A DNA stretch of 55,905 nt from CAZSMC01 sp964607755 (GCA_964607755.1 CAZSMC010000028.1:1-55905); one strand, 5' to 3'; positions 1-8,978 are shown, numbered from the stretch's first letter. A program made the numbers and translations. Notes: generated from the sequence alone by a model not told the origin.

Positions 1-372
1 GACCTCTCAAAAAATTGGGCTTTAGCCCAATTTGATATTGTTACAAGGATACCTCCCATCAGTGAGTTTTTACTCCAAGTAAATCTTGATTTTTCCGACT
101 AGGGATTGTATTTTGGATGAGTCCATTTGCATAAAAAAATTTATATGAATAAAAACTGAAAAATTATAGTTGAATTCAAATAGAACACGGATTCGACGGA
201 TGAGGCTGATTTTCATAAATATTATTGTTGTTCAATTTATTCAAAAAGTTTCATTTATAAAAAATAATTTTACATTGTAAAAATCCATATCGATCGGTTT
301 AATCTGCATTTTCAGTGTTTATATTTTCGGTTATGAATCAATTCATGAGATTCCAAACAAAAAGGTGATTCC
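1..372. other. Intergenic region at window start, one short palindrome
   Basis: No convincing gene is visible. The stretch is AT-rich with stops in all frames. A perfect 16-bp palindrome, TTGGGCTTTAGCCCAA, lies at 15-30. The same GGGCTTTAGCCC core recurs at 43478-43489, so it belongs to a dispersed palindrome family. The last bases carry the ribosome binding site of the gene at 373 (AAAGGTG). No clear promoter could be assigned. Confidence 0.6.
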
Positions 373-1311
373 ATGATGAATAGACGTGATTTTGTCAAGA
401 CATTAGCGGCAACGTCGGCTGCGGCAACTGTTCCTTTTTCGCTTTCGGCAGCAACAAGTTCCAAAAAAATATTTGTATTCTCCAAGCATTTACAATGGCT
501 CGATTACCGTAAATGCGCCAAAGCGGTGGGAGAGGCTGGGCTGAGCGGTGTGGATTTGACAGTACGTCCCGGCGGACATGTGCTGCCGGAACGTGCAGAA
601 GAGGATCTGCCAAAAGCGGTCGAGGCCATGCACAACGCCGGACTCGATGTGCCGATGATGACCACACGCATTACCCGGGCTGATGATCCGGCAACAGAAA
701 AGCTGTTGAAACTGGCTTCAGAACTGGGCATCGGCTATTACCGGATGGGCTATTTGAAATATGACGATGATCTGGGCATTGAAGGAACGCTCAAACATTA
801 CCGTCCACAAATAGAAGAACTTGCTGATATGAACCGTGAATACGGCGTTCATGGGGCGTATCAGAACCATGCCGGCACGAATGTAGGGGCGCCTATTTGG
901 GACCTCTGGCTTTTGTTGAAAGGACTGAACCCAAAACATATTGGCATTCAATACGACATTAAACACGCCACAGCCGAAGGCGGGCGGTCCTGGATTTTGG
1001 GACTCGAGCTGGTGCAAAATTTTGTTCAATGCATCGTGCTGAAAGATTTTGTCTGGCAAAAACGCAATGGTGAATGGCATGACACCTCCGTGCCGCTCGG
1101 AACGGGCATGGTTGATTTTGACGAGTATTTTAAGAAATTAAAGCACATGAATTTCAACGGTCCCATTTCATTGCATCTCGAATATCCGCTGCCGCATGAG
1201 ACGTTGAAAAATGCCTCGGAATCGAAAAAAATCAAAGAGACCATCAAGGTGCTAAAGCGGGACGCAGATGCAGCGAGGAGTTTGATGAAAAAAGCAGGTT
1301 TGATATTTTAA
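373..1311 (+). CDS. Tat-exported sugar phosphate isomerase/epimerase-like TIM-barrel protein
   Basis: A 312-residue protein beginning MMNRRDFVKTLAATSAA, a twin-arginine signal (RRDF) followed by an Ala-rich hydrophobic stretch, so it is probably exported folded to the periplasm. The rest reads as an AP-endonuclease-2/xylose-isomerase-like TIM barrel: alternating strands and helices, a YQNHAG segment (about residue 165) and a late acidic ligand in the LHLEYPLPHE segment (about residue 270), as expected of divalent-metal isomerases and epimerases. Proteins of this kind with Tat signals are frequent in sugar-acid-degrading bacteria; the substrate cannot be told from sequence. It has a good ribosome binding site (AAAGGTG). 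The enolase-superfamily gene follows 173 bp downstream on the same strand, and the two may act in one sugar-acid pathway (inference). Confidence 0.75.
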   Translation: MMNRRDFVKTLAATSAAATVPFSLSAATSSKKIFVFSKHLQWLDYRKCAKAVGEAGLSGVDLTVRPGGHVLPERAEEDLPKAVEAMHNAGLDVPMMTTRITRADDPATEKLLKLASELGIGYYRMGYLKYDDDLGIEGTLKHYRPQIEELADMNREYGVHGAYQNHAGTNVGAPIWDLWLLLKGLNPKHIGIQYDIKHATAEGGRSWILGLELVQNFVQCIVLKDFVWQKRNGEWHDTSVPLGTGMVDFDEYFKKLKHMNFNGPISLHLEYPLPHETLKNASESKKIKETIKVLKRDADAARSLMKKAGLIF

Positions 1312-1484
1312 TATGACATATTAAAGATTGACTCAAGCTGTGATAAATAAAATATCGTTGTGCCTTTAACGTCTTGTTTGTTATTTGAATTTTGGGAATT
1401 GAAATTTATTTGAAATTTGTATTTTGTGATTTGTAATTTTTTTTTAACCAGAGGATTTGATACTCTTTGCGAAAGGGAGCACAC

Positions 1485-2774
1485 ATGCCGATAACCATCA
1501 CTTCCACGGACAGCAATTTCGAACGCGAACCGCTCAAGCGGCCTTTTGGATTCAAAGGCGGTTATATGTCAGAGATTTGGCAGACGGCTGTAAAAATGCA
1601 AAGTGAAAACGGCCATGCCAAAATCGGTTTAGGGACTCAAAATGTGCTGTGGTCCGATGCACAGGTTTTTGCCAGCGGGTCCGAAGCCGGCGGCAATGCG
1701 CTGATGTATGCCATGACCGAATATGCACTCCGGTTGATCAACGGCCGGTTCTTTGATTCGCCGGTGACATTGCTTGAGGATATTCTGGATGAGGTGCTGA
1801 ATTACGGACGAAAAATCACTCAACACGACCTGCGCAAGACCTTTGCCCTCAACGCGCTGGTAGCTGTGGATAATGCCGCCTGGATGCTCTATGCTCAAGA
1901 GCATGGGCACACCACTTTTGATGACATGATTCCGCCGGCTTATCGAGATGCCCTGTCGCATTATCACAAGCGAGTCGCCAGCATCCCGTTGATGTCGTAT
2001 GCCGTTCCGGTGGAGGAAATAAAACAGGCTGTTCAGGAGGGTTACTTTTTTATGAAAATCAAAATCGGCCAGCCAGGAACTCAGCAGGACATGCTGGAAA
2101 AAGACAAAGCCCGTCTCACAGAGATTCATCGTGCCATCGGGGATGCGCGCACGCCGCACACAGCCGACGGCAAGTTACCGTATTATTTTGACGCGAACGG
2201 TCGTTATCAAAGCAAGGAGACGCTTTTAAAACTTGTCGACCATGCAAAAAAAATAGGCGCGTTCCAGCAGATCGCGATTATCGAAGAGCCGTTCCCGGAA
2301 AACTATGAGGTGTCGGTTAAAGATATTCCGGTCCGCCTTGCTGCTGACGAAAGTGCCCACACCGATGCGGACGCCAACAAACGTATTCAAATGGGTTATG
2401 GCGCCATTGCTTTAAAACCGATTGCGAAAACACTGAGCATGACCCTGAAAATCGCCAAACTGGCACACGAGCACAACATTCCGTGTTTCTGTGCCGATTT
2501 AACGGTCAATCCAATTCTGGTTGATTGGAACAAAAATGTCGCTGCCCGCCTGGCTCTGTTTCCGGGGCTGGAACAAATGGGTTTGCTGGAAACCAATGGT
2601 CATCAAAATTATAAAAACTGGTCAACCATGCAATCGTACCACCCATGCCATGGCGCCGGCTGGATGACTACCAGAAACGGTGTGTTTGAACTGGATCAGG
2701 ATTTTTATCAAAAAAGCGGCGGCGTGTTTTTGGATTCACCTCACTATGTTGATATGTTCAAGCGGTTTCAATGA
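1485..2774 (+). CDS. Enolase-superfamily (mandelate racemase/muconate lactonizing-like) enzyme
   Basis: A 429-residue protein of the enolase superfamily, which abstracts a proton next to a carboxylate using Mg2+. Visible hallmarks are a KxK-type motif in FFMKIKIG (about residue 195), and metal-ligand strands ending in YYFDANGRY, IIEEPFPE and LAADESAH, spaced as in the C-terminal barrel of the family. A further Lys lies in ALKPIAK. An upstream in-frame TTG at 1467 is possible, but AAAGGGAG sits 5 bases before the ATG at 1485, so that start is preferred. The substrate is probably a sugar acid (dehydratase or epimerase activity), in keeping with the uronate locus in the window and the isomerase-like gene just upstream. 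The exact reaction is unknown. Confidence 0.75.
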   Translation: MPITITSTDSNFEREPLKRPFGFKGGYMSEIWQTAVKMQSENGHAKIGLGTQNVLWSDAQVFASGSEAGGNALMYAMTEYALRLINGRFFDSPVTLLEDILDEVLNYGRKITQHDLRKTFALNALVAVDNAAWMLYAQEHGHTTFDDMIPPAYRDALSHYHKRVASIPLMSYAVPVEEIKQAVQEGYFFMKIKIGQPGTQQDMLEKDKARLTEIHRAIGDARTPHTADGKLPYYFDANGRYQSKETLLKLVDHAKKIGAFQQIAIIEEPFPENYEVSVKDIPVRLAADESAHTDADANKRIQMGYGAIALKPIAKTLSMTLKIAKLAHEHNIPCFCADLTVNPILVDWNKNVAARLALFPGLEQMGLLETNGHQNYKNWSTMQSYHPCHGAGWMTTRNGVFELDQDFYQKSGGVFLDSPHYVDMFKRFQ

Positions 2775-2902
2775 GATTTTTATTTTCGGCCGGATTTCGA
2801 TCAATTCACACTCATTTTAAAATAAAATTGAATAGAATCTTTTTTATCAAGGCAACAAATGGACAGTAATTTAATTAATCGTTTTAACAAAAAGGAGTCA
2901 TT

Positions 2903-3829
2903 ATGGATCTGAATGCGGTTTGGAATGTTGTCAGTCAATGGCTAATGAAACACGGTCTGGTTATTCTCATTGTTGTCATTGCCATGCTGTTGATCCTTCG
3001 GTTTTCAGAAAAACTGACAAACCGGTTTATGCAATCCATCCAGAAGAGAACAAAAATTAAGGATGAAGAATCGAAAAAGCGTGCCGATACATTGGGCCAG
3101 ATATTGCAATATGTCATCAATATTGCTGTATTAATTATTGCCCTTGTTATGGTTCTGGGCGAGCTTGGTGTAGAAATCGGCCCTATTCTGGCCGCTGCTG
3201 GGGTCTTAGGTTTGGCTGTTGGTTTTGGCGCACAGAGTCTGGTGAAAGATATTATCAGTGGATTTTTCATTTTGCTTGAAGATCAAGTCCGTGTTGGTGA
3301 TGTCGTAGATGTGGGTGGTAAAGCTGGTATTGTCGAAAAAATAAATCTAAAGATGACTATTCTCCGGGACCTGAGCGGCAATGTACACTTTGTCCCCAAC
3401 GGCGAAATTAATGTGGTGACGAACATGACCAAAGGATTTTCACGTTATCTGTTCAAAGTCGGAGTAGCGTACCGTGAAGACGTTGATGAGGTCATGCAGG
3501 TTATGCGGGACGTTGATGAAAGTCTGCGCAATGATCCTGATTTTTCCGATGATATAACTGCACCGCTGGAAATTTTGGGCCTGGATGAATTTGGTAATTC
3601 CGCTCTGGTTATCAAAGCTTATACCACGACAAAAACGCTCAAGCAATGGCGCGTTGGCAGGGAGTTCAACCGGCGACTCAAAAAAGCGTTTGATGAGCGT
3701 AATATTGAAATTCCATTCCCGCATGTGACATTGTATATGGGACAGGATAAAGACCAGACCGCTCCTCCGATGCATGTTAATATCCACAAAATGCCTCAAG
3801 AAGAAGCAAAGATACCCGGGTCAGAATGA
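2903..3829 (+). CDS. MscS-family small-conductance mechanosensitive channel
   Basis: A 308-residue inner-membrane channel that opens under membrane tension on osmotic downshock. It has a hydrophobic N-terminal segment (about residues 14-30), a second one around 68-85, and the pore-lining TM3 with the Gly/Ala pattern AAAGVLGLAVGFGAQSLVKD (about residues 95-115). Next come the beta domain (GDVVDVGGKAGIVEKI, then LSGNVHFVPNGEI) and the alpha/beta C-terminal vestibule domain. Length and order match canonical MscS. The start is fixed by AAAAAGGAG 7 bases before the ATG. The stop codon overlaps the ATG of a 66-codon fragment (ATGA at 3826-3829). Confidence 0.93.
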   Translation: MDLNAVWNVVSQWLMKHGLVILIVVIAMLLILRFSEKLTNRFMQSIQKRTKIKDEESKKRADTLGQILQYVINIAVLIIALVMVLGELGVEIGPILAAAGVLGLAVGFGAQSLVKDIISGFFILLEDQVRVGDVVDVGGKAGIVEKINLKMTILRDLSGNVHFVPNGEINVVTNMTKGFSRYLFKVGVAYREDVDEVMQVMRDVDESLRNDPDFSDDITAPLEILGLDEFGNSALVIKAYTTTKTLKQWRVGREFNRRLKKAFDERNIEIPFPHVTLYMGQDKDQTAPPMHVNIHKMPQEEAKIPGSE

Positions 3830-4026
3830 GTGAGGTTGCCAATTCGCGAACCAGGAACAGAACACGAGTAAACATCTGCATTGGTGTCGATGTGCAGATA
3901 TCACGCGGTTGCGCCTGGTTTGCCTGCGACCGGGACCGGCATTTTGTTGATTCAGGATGGTTTGAGGCAACTGACATTGCCGGGGTACAGGAATCTCTAT
4001 ATTGCACTCTGGTTTGGTTGTCCTGA
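3826..4026 (+). pseudogene. Possible truncated DUF429-like (RNase H-fold) gene remnant
   Basis: A 66-codon open frame starts at an ATGA overlap with the mscS stop. The stretch ICIGVDVQISRGCAWFAC, followed by DRDRHFVDSGWF, looks like the first strands of an RNase H-like fold as in DUF429 proteins (an Asp after a hydrophobic strand, then an antiparallel strand). The frame ends after VQESL with unrelated residues and a stop, far short of the roughly 200 residues expected. The DNA after it (4030-4077) is low-complexity and non-coding in look. I read it as a gene fragment cut by deletion. The family call rests on pattern only; chance coding remains possible. Confidence 0.35.
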
Positions 4027-4077
4027 CCGCTAAACACGCTAAATACACGAAATTAAAAAAGTGACGCAGTCCTGGTT

Positions 4078-5613
4078 TCACATCAACGGCGCTGCCACAT
4101 TCAACGTACTCTCGATGATTTTGCGATACGAGGGTCGCTGTTTCCACTCGGATTGGACGATTTCAAAACAATGCGCCAAATCTTGTTCAAAATTCTGTAC
4201 CAGTTTGTCCACTGATTTGTTTTTTAACAAAACAGTCGCTTCAAAGTTGATGTGAAAACTTCGCACGTCTAAATTAACCGTACCGCAAGACGCGATTTCA
4301 TCATCAACGATCAAAATTTTGGCGTGAGTAAAAACGTTTCTGTATTTATAAATGTGAATGCCTGCCTTTAATAGCGGATCAAAAAAGGATTCTGTTACCA
4401 CATAAACCACTTTTTTGTCCGGTTTGCCCGGTACAATGATCTGTACGTTCACCCCAGACAACGCCGCCGTTCGAAGAGCAGACATTGTGACCTGGTCAGG
4501 AATTAAATATGGCGTCATAATTTTGATCGATTCTTTAGCCTGTGCAATCATTTTTAAATAGGTGTTTTGAATGACCGGCACCATAGAGTCCGGACCGGAC
4601 TGAAGCACCTGGATATAACCCGGTTCATTTACCGGTTGCGCGCAATAATATCGACTGTCATCCAGAAATTCGCCGCTGGCATAGTACCAGTCCTTGACAA
4701 ACACTGCCAGCAATGAATTGACCACCCGTCCTTCCAACATCACATGAGTGTCCCGCCAAAAACCGAAATATTTGTTCTTGTGGGCGTATGCGTTGGCAAG
4801 ATTCAATCCGCCGGTAAACCCTACCCGGCCGTCAATGATAGTCATCTTGCGGTGATTCCGGTAAGTGATTTTTGTATTTAAAACAGGATTCCAAACCACA
4901 TCATGAACGTGCACAGCTACACCGGCATTTTTGAGTTCAGAAATATATCGTTTGTTTGCAGCGTGACCGCCAAACGCATCATATAAAAGTTTCACTTCCA
5001 CACCCTGTTCCGCCTTTTGTTTGAGAATATCCAATACCTCACGGGCGGTTTCATCTGTTTTTAGAATATAGTACTCCATAAAAATATATGTTTTGGCCTC
5101 TTTTAATTCTTTTTTGAGCGCAGGAAATTTTTCGTCACCGTTCGTTAATATCGTGGACCTGGAATCGTTTGCATGGACATGATGCTTACACAAATTGAAT
5201 GAAGTCCGGAATATTTCAAAGTGATTTGCTTTTAAATTTTTATAAGCATCCAGCGACAAATCAGTTGACGGTTCGTGAACCAGATAACCATAATTATGCA
5301 TCTTTGGCCTTCTTTTATAGCGAAAACTGGATTTAAAATCGCGCGCCAAACTGAGAAACAAAAATGAGCCAAACAACGGATTGACAGCCAATAATAACAA
5401 CCATGGTATTTTTACATACGGATTATCGCTCTTTAGAATGATAGTAAAAAAGACGAGTAAAGCAATGAGAGTCACAGCAATACGAAGCAGGAGAGAAACG
5501 ATATTGCCCTGTGGAATAAGTTTTTCAGCAAAATCATATCCATACTCGAACATAATTGCTGCAATCAATCCGACAAGTGCCACAGTGACGAGGGAAGCTG
5601 ATCTTTTTTTCAT
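4078..5613 (-). CDS. cls: Cardiolipin synthase (phospholipase D superfamily)
   Basis: A 511-residue membrane enzyme that joins phosphatidylglycerol molecules to make cardiolipin. The N-terminus has hydrophobic segments at about 7-25, 38-60 and 70-90 (PLDc_N-like). Two HKD catalytic motifs follow: HRKMTIIDG near residue 253 and HAKILIVDD near residue 428, each with the usual downstream Gly/Asn-rich turn (GFTGGLNLA; CGTVNLDVRSF). An in-frame TTG at 5619 would add two residues, but the ATG at 5613 has AGAGG seven bases upstream and is preferred. It converges on mscS, and both act at the cytoplasmic membrane. It stands alone; no operon partner is visible. Confidence 0.93.
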   Translation of the reverse strand: MKKRSASLVTVALVGLIAAIMFEYGYDFAEKLIPQGNIVSLLLRIAVTLIALLVFFTIILKSDNPYVKIPWLLLLAVNPLFGSFLFLSLARDFKSSFRYKRRPKMHNYGYLVHEPSTDLSLDAYKNLKANHFEIFRTSFNLCKHHVHANDSRSTILTNGDEKFPALKKELKEAKTYIFMEYYILKTDETAREVLDILKQKAEQGVEVKLLYDAFGGHAANKRYISELKNAGVAVHVHDVVWNPVLNTKITYRNHRKMTIIDGRVGFTGGLNLANAYAHKNKYFGFWRDTHVMLEGRVVNSLLAVFVKDWYYASGEFLDDSRYYCAQPVNEPGYIQVLQSGPDSMVPVIQNTYLKMIAQAKESIKIMTPYLIPDQVTMSALRTAALSGVNVQIIVPGKPDKKVVYVVTESFFDPLLKAGIHIYKYRNVFTHAKILIVDDEIASCGTVNLDVRSFHINFEATVLLKNKSVDKLVQNFEQDLAHCFEIVQSEWKQRPSYRKIIESTLNVAAPLM

Positions 5614-5827
5614 GAACAACCTCTAAAGTTATTTAGAAATCTCACAGCCAGATTTACTTTTTCCCCGTGCCTTGACCATATCGGCAAGCATGTGCTGCCG
5701 AACCGCATAAGGTAAAATTAGAATGCAGCGCTGCGATAACAATGAATTTTTGCACATTTTGCCGGCTGAAAAGATGACTTAAAGATAAGAAACTGATTTT
5801 ATTTTTTCAAAATGTTTTTAAAATTGC

Positions 5828-5833
5828 TATAAT
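5828..5833 (+). promoter_or_regulatory. Candidate -10 element (TATAAT) for the aldolase gene
   Basis: A perfect TATAAT placed so that transcription would begin near 5840, leaving a leader of about 225 nt before the aldolase start codon. The -35 region is poor, as is common for primary sigma factors of the Bacteroidota side, so this is a position-only call. Confidence 0.4.
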
Positions 5834-5881
5834 AAAACGCTACTGGTAACGGTGACATTATTGAAAGAATGCAATATCTAT

Positions 5882-5927
5882 TCAGGTCGCCCAAAGCCTG
5901 AAGGTAAACTAATAGGGCACTTTGGCG
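5882..5927 (+). ncRNA. Possible H-type pseudoknot in the aldolase mRNA leader
   Basis: TCAGG (5882-5886) pairs with CCTGA (5897-5901), closing a 10-nt loop. Nearly the whole loop, CGCCCAAAG (5888-5896), is complementary to CTTTGGCG (5920-5927) with one bulged C. Stem plus loop-to-downstream pairing is the layout of an H-type pseudoknot, an architecture used by several small riboswitches. It does not match any riboswitch consensus I know. It lies within the inferred leader and about 140 nt before the start codon. Confidence 0.3.
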
Positions 5928-6066
5928 GATAAAACTGAAATAATATAGCTGAATACATGCAGAATGAAATTTTTTTATAGGTTGTATTTGTTAATTATAC
6001 AAATTATTCTTTGATTTTAGATAATCAATGTATCAGATATGAATTTAACAAAAGGAGCTTGTTGTT

Positions 6067-7119
6067 ATGAGTAGAGAAATTATTGACTTGCTTGGCAATG
6101 AAGCAAAATCGCTGCTGGAACACAAATGCGTGTTTCCCAAAGATCAGTTGCACGCACCTTACCCTGATTTTGTTGATAAAGTGTTTGTGCAATCTGACCG
6201 TGGTCCGCGTGTGCTGCGCAATCTGCAAAGCATCTTTGGTCATGGCAGGCTTGCCGGTACTGGTTATCTTTCTGTTCTGCCCGTAGATCAAGGTATAGAA
6301 CACAGCGCCGGTGCTTCGTTTGCTCCCAATCCAATTTATTTTGATCCGGAAAATATTGTCAAACTGGCGATCAAAGGCGGCTGCAATGCTGTGGCTTCAA
6401 CGCTGGGAGTGTTAGGGTCTGTGGCGAGACGATACGCCCATAAAATTCCTTTTATCGTCAAACTGAATCACAACGAGTTGCTCAGCTACCCTAACAGTTA
6501 TGATCAAATCCTGTTCGGCAGTGTCAATCAGGCCTTTGATTTGGGCGCAGTGGCTGTTGGTGCGACGATTTATTTTGGTTCTGAAGAATCGAACCGCCAG
6601 ATTCAGGAAATATCCCGGGTTTTTCAATATGCCCATGAGCTGGGCATGGTGACGATCCTGTGGGCCTATTTGCGCAACCCGGCATTTAAAACCAAAGAAG
6701 CCGATTATCACACCTCCGCTGATTTGACCGGTCAGGCAAATCATCTGAGCGCCACAATCGAGGCAGACATTATCAAGCAAAAACAGCCGACGAACAATGG
6801 CGGCTATCCTGCTATTAAATTCGGCAAGTATGATGATAAAATGTATTCCGAATTAACTTCCGACCACCCGATTGATCTGACCCGTTATCAGGTGATCAAT
6901 TGCTTTATGGGGCGAATCGGTCTGATTAATTCCGGCGGTGCCTCTACAGGTGCCAGCGATCTGGCAGACGCGGTCCGGACAGCCGTGATTAACAAACGTG
7001 CCGGTGGCATGGGACTTATTTCCGGCAGAAAGGCGTTTCAAAAGCCGATGAAAAACGGCGTTGAATTGCTAAATAAAATTCAGGAGGTCTATTTGAGTAA
7101 AGACATTGATCTGGCCTGA
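6067..7119 (+). CDS. fbaB: Class I fructose-bisphosphate aldolase (FbaB/DhnA type)
   Basis: A 350-residue cytosolic enzyme that cleaves or forms fructose 1,6-bisphosphate through a Schiff-base lysine; in this family it often serves gluconeogenesis. Recognisable parts are the LPVDQGIEHSAG strand near residue 75, the FIVKLNHNELL strand near residue 132 and the ADIIKQKQP segment near residue 235, where the family's Schiff-base lysine is expected. The C-terminal phosphate-binding region has SGGASTGASDL and a GLISGRKAF glycine segment. Length matches the family. The start has AAAGGAG about 10 bases upstream. A 225-nt leader with a possible pseudoknot precedes it. Growth on uronates yields pyruvate and triose phosphate, so a gluconeogenic aldolase fits the window's theme (inference). 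Confidence 0.92.
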   Translation: MSREIIDLLGNEAKSLLEHKCVFPKDQLHAPYPDFVDKVFVQSDRGPRVLRNLQSIFGHGRLAGTGYLSVLPVDQGIEHSAGASFAPNPIYFDPENIVKLAIKGGCNAVASTLGVLGSVARRYAHKIPFIVKLNHNELLSYPNSYDQILFGSVNQAFDLGAVAVGATIYFGSEESNRQIQEISRVFQYAHELGMVTILWAYLRNPAFKTKEADYHTSADLTGQANHLSATIEADIIKQKQPTNNGGYPAIKFGKYDDKMYSELTSDHPIDLTRYQVINCFMGRIGLINSGGASTGASDLADAVRTAVINKRAGGMGLISGRKAFQKPMKNGVELLNKIQEVYLSKDIDLA

Positions 7120-7304
7120 TTCGAATTAAAAAAGCAGACCGTCGATAATCTAAATGGATAATAATGGTTTTATTTGATTAAATTGATTCAATTTTCACTA
7201 ATCATGTTAATCCCGAAAATCCTGTTATCCTGTCCAATATAATGATGTCATATCAACATCACCATGTAATCATTATCAGCTCACCAGAATGAAAGGATCA
7301 TCCG

Positions 7305-8669
7305 ATGGAATCGTTTGATGTGATTTGGATCGGCACCGGACAAGCTACGGGTGCGGTTATCCCTACGCTATCAAAAAATGGCAAGAAAATCGCCATCGCC
7401 GAGGGCGGGCCGTTTGGCGGCAGTTGCGTCAATTACGGCTGCACGCCGACCAAAACGCTTGTTGCCAGTGCGCGTGCTGCCCACATGGCCCACCGGGGGG
7501 CGGATTTTGGTGTCACATGTTCAAATGCAACTGTCGATTTTGAAGCGGCCATGAACCGCCAGAAAACCATTCGCAAAAATGGCAGCAACGGTTTGGAGTC
7601 ATGGCTGGACAGTCTGGATGGCGTAGAGTTACACAAAAATTATGCCCGGTTTGAGGACGAACATCATGTTCGAGTAGGAGATCGGGTCATTTCGGGAGAG
7701 ACAATCATCATACATACCGGTGCCAGAGCCCGTAAACCGGATATCCCCGGCATCGATGATGTTGACTGGCTCGATAATGCTCGCTTGCTCGATCTGAACG
7801 AGCGGCCCGATCATCTTGTCATCATCGGCGGCAGTTATATCGGTCTGGAATTCGGCCAGGCTTTTCGCCGGTTGGGCAGTAAAGTCACGATTCTTGAAAA
7901 AGGTTCTCAACTGATGTTTCGCGAAGACCCTGATATCGCGGAAACAGCGCTTGATATTCTGAAAAAAGAAGATATTCAAGTACAATTGAATGTTGAAATT
8001 ACCGGTGTTGCAAAATCCCGATCTGGTGTTCGAGTGGATTCCGAAAATGCCGCTTCTATAAAAGGATCGCATCTGCTTATCGGCGCCGGACGCCAGCCGA
8101 ATACAGATGCCTTGAACCTGCAAGCAGCCGGTGTGGAAACGGATAAACGCGGTCATGTCAGCGTGAACGACTATGGACAAACCAATGTGCCGCATATTTA
8201 TGCTCTCGGTGATGTGAATGGCCAGGGCGCATTTACCCACACCTCAGTCAATGACGGAGAAGTGTTTCTCGATTATTTTATGGGTGATGGAAAAAAGAAG
8301 ATATCGGATCGAACATTGATTTACAACATGTACATCGATCCGCCGTTAGGTCGCGTTGGCATGAGCGAAAAGCAGGCGCGCCAAAGTGGCCGCAATGTAC
8401 TTATGGGAACAATGCCCATGAGCGGCGTTGCCAGAGCAAAAGAAAAAGACGAAACCGATGGTATGATTAAAATTCTGGTGGATGCGGACAGCAAGGAATT
8501 TTTAGGCGCTGCCGTGTTTGGCGTAGGCGGCGACGAAATTATCAGCGTTATCGCCGCTTTTATGTACACCCATCAGCCGTATACAGTCTTCCGGCGTACT
8601 GTGCTGCCTCATCCCACAGTTGCGGAGTTATTGCCTTTTGTTCTGGACGATTTGAAGCCGCTGGAATGA
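7305..8669 (+). CDS. FAD-dependent pyridine nucleotide-disulfide oxidoreductase, mercuric reductase-like
   Basis: A 454-residue flavoprotein of the lipoamide dehydrogenase/glutathione reductase/mercuric reductase group. It has an N-terminal dinucleotide fold starting VIWIGTGQATGA, the redox-active disulfide GGSCVNYGCTPTKT (Cys at about 44 and 49), and a second NAD(P)H-binding fold HLVIIGGSYIGLEFGQ near residue 170. An IYALGDVNG FAD motif lies near 305, and the C-terminal dimerisation domain contains HPTVAELLP. There is no N-terminal HMA domain and no C-terminal vicinal Cys pair as in true MerA, so Hg2+ reduction is not supported; a general disulfide or metal-stress reductase is more likely. 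It precedes a two-component system linked to an HMA protein, which is compatible with a redox/metal-stress role. Confidence 0.85.
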   Translation: MESFDVIWIGTGQATGAVIPTLSKNGKKIAIAEGGPFGGSCVNYGCTPTKTLVASARAAHMAHRGADFGVTCSNATVDFEAAMNRQKTIRKNGSNGLESWLDSLDGVELHKNYARFEDEHHVRVGDRVISGETIIIHTGARARKPDIPGIDDVDWLDNARLLDLNERPDHLVIIGGSYIGLEFGQAFRRLGSKVTILEKGSQLMFREDPDIAETALDILKKEDIQVQLNVEITGVAKSRSGVRVDSENAASIKGSHLLIGAGRQPNTDALNLQAAGVETDKRGHVSVNDYGQTNVPHIYALGDVNGQGAFTHTSVNDGEVFLDYFMGDGKKKISDRTLIYNMYIDPPLGRVGMSEKQARQSGRNVLMGTMPMSGVARAKEKDETDGMIKILVDADSKEFLGAAVFGVGGDEIISVIAAFMYTHQPYTVFRRTVLPHPTVAELLPFVLDDLKPLE

Positions 8670-8742
8670 AAGTTTACCTCCCGTTACAAGGTACTAAGCG
8701 TGTTGATTTTAAAAAGTACTTGAAACTATTCACCGCAAAATC

Positions 8743-8809
8743 TTTGACAAGATGAACAGGATTGACAAGATATTTAATTAATCCCGTCTATCCTGTTAAT
8801 CCGGTCAAA
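8743..8809. repeat. Imperfect inverted repeat, dispersed AACAGGAT type
   Basis: The left arm TTTGACAAGATGAACAGGAT (8743-8762) matches the reverse complement of the right arm at 8790-8809 at 17 of 20 positions, with a 27-nt spacer. A related half-copy (ATCCTGTTATCCTGTCC) occurs at about 7220-7236, between the aldolase and oxidoreductase genes. It is probably a small dispersed palindromic element with no coding content. Confidence 0.5.
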
Positions 8810-8942
8810 TAAAAGAAAAATTAAAGAGTAATAAAAATTCCGATCGTTACAAGTCTCGCAACCTCATGCCGTTTCCAGCCTTTAGCTGTGAAGGGAATGT
8901 AAGCTTTGTTACCCCTTGCCGATTGACCACAATTTTATTATA

Positions 8943-8978
8943 TTTTCTCATTCCGATCAATATTGCGGAATGAGAAAA
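8943..8978. promoter_or_regulatory. Perfect 13-bp inverted repeat before the histidine kinase
   Basis: TTTTCTCATTCCG (8943-8955) and CGGAATGAGAAAA (8966-8978) are perfectly complementary around a 10-nt AT-rich loop. It is followed by TCCTTTTTATTC. It could be an intrinsic terminator for the upstream gene, or an operator or attenuator for the kinase-regulator pair that starts 36 bp later. Confidence 0.55.

Larger units (their letters stand above)
5614..6066 (+). other. 453-bp divergent intergenic region with promoter and structured leader
   Basis: This lies between cls (minus) and the aldolase gene (plus). It contains a perfect TATAAT at 5828-5833 with only a weak -35 upstream (TTTCAA at 5805-5810), a possible pseudoknot at 5882-5927 listed separately, and AAAGGAG before the aldolase start. 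No protein-coding frame is convincing. Confidence 0.5.

Noticed and set aside
5840..5930. Possible cyclic-di-GMP (GEMM) riboswitch before the aldolase, because of a CCCAAAGCCTG segment.
   Set aside because: The conserved GACGCAAAGCC core, GNRA receptor and second arm of GEMM are absent; only a generic pseudoknot-like pairing is supported.
7305..8669. Calling the flavoprotein a true mercuric reductase as part of a mer operon.
   Set aside because: It lacks the C-terminal vicinal Cys pair and the N-terminal HMA domain, and no merR, merT or merP lies nearby.
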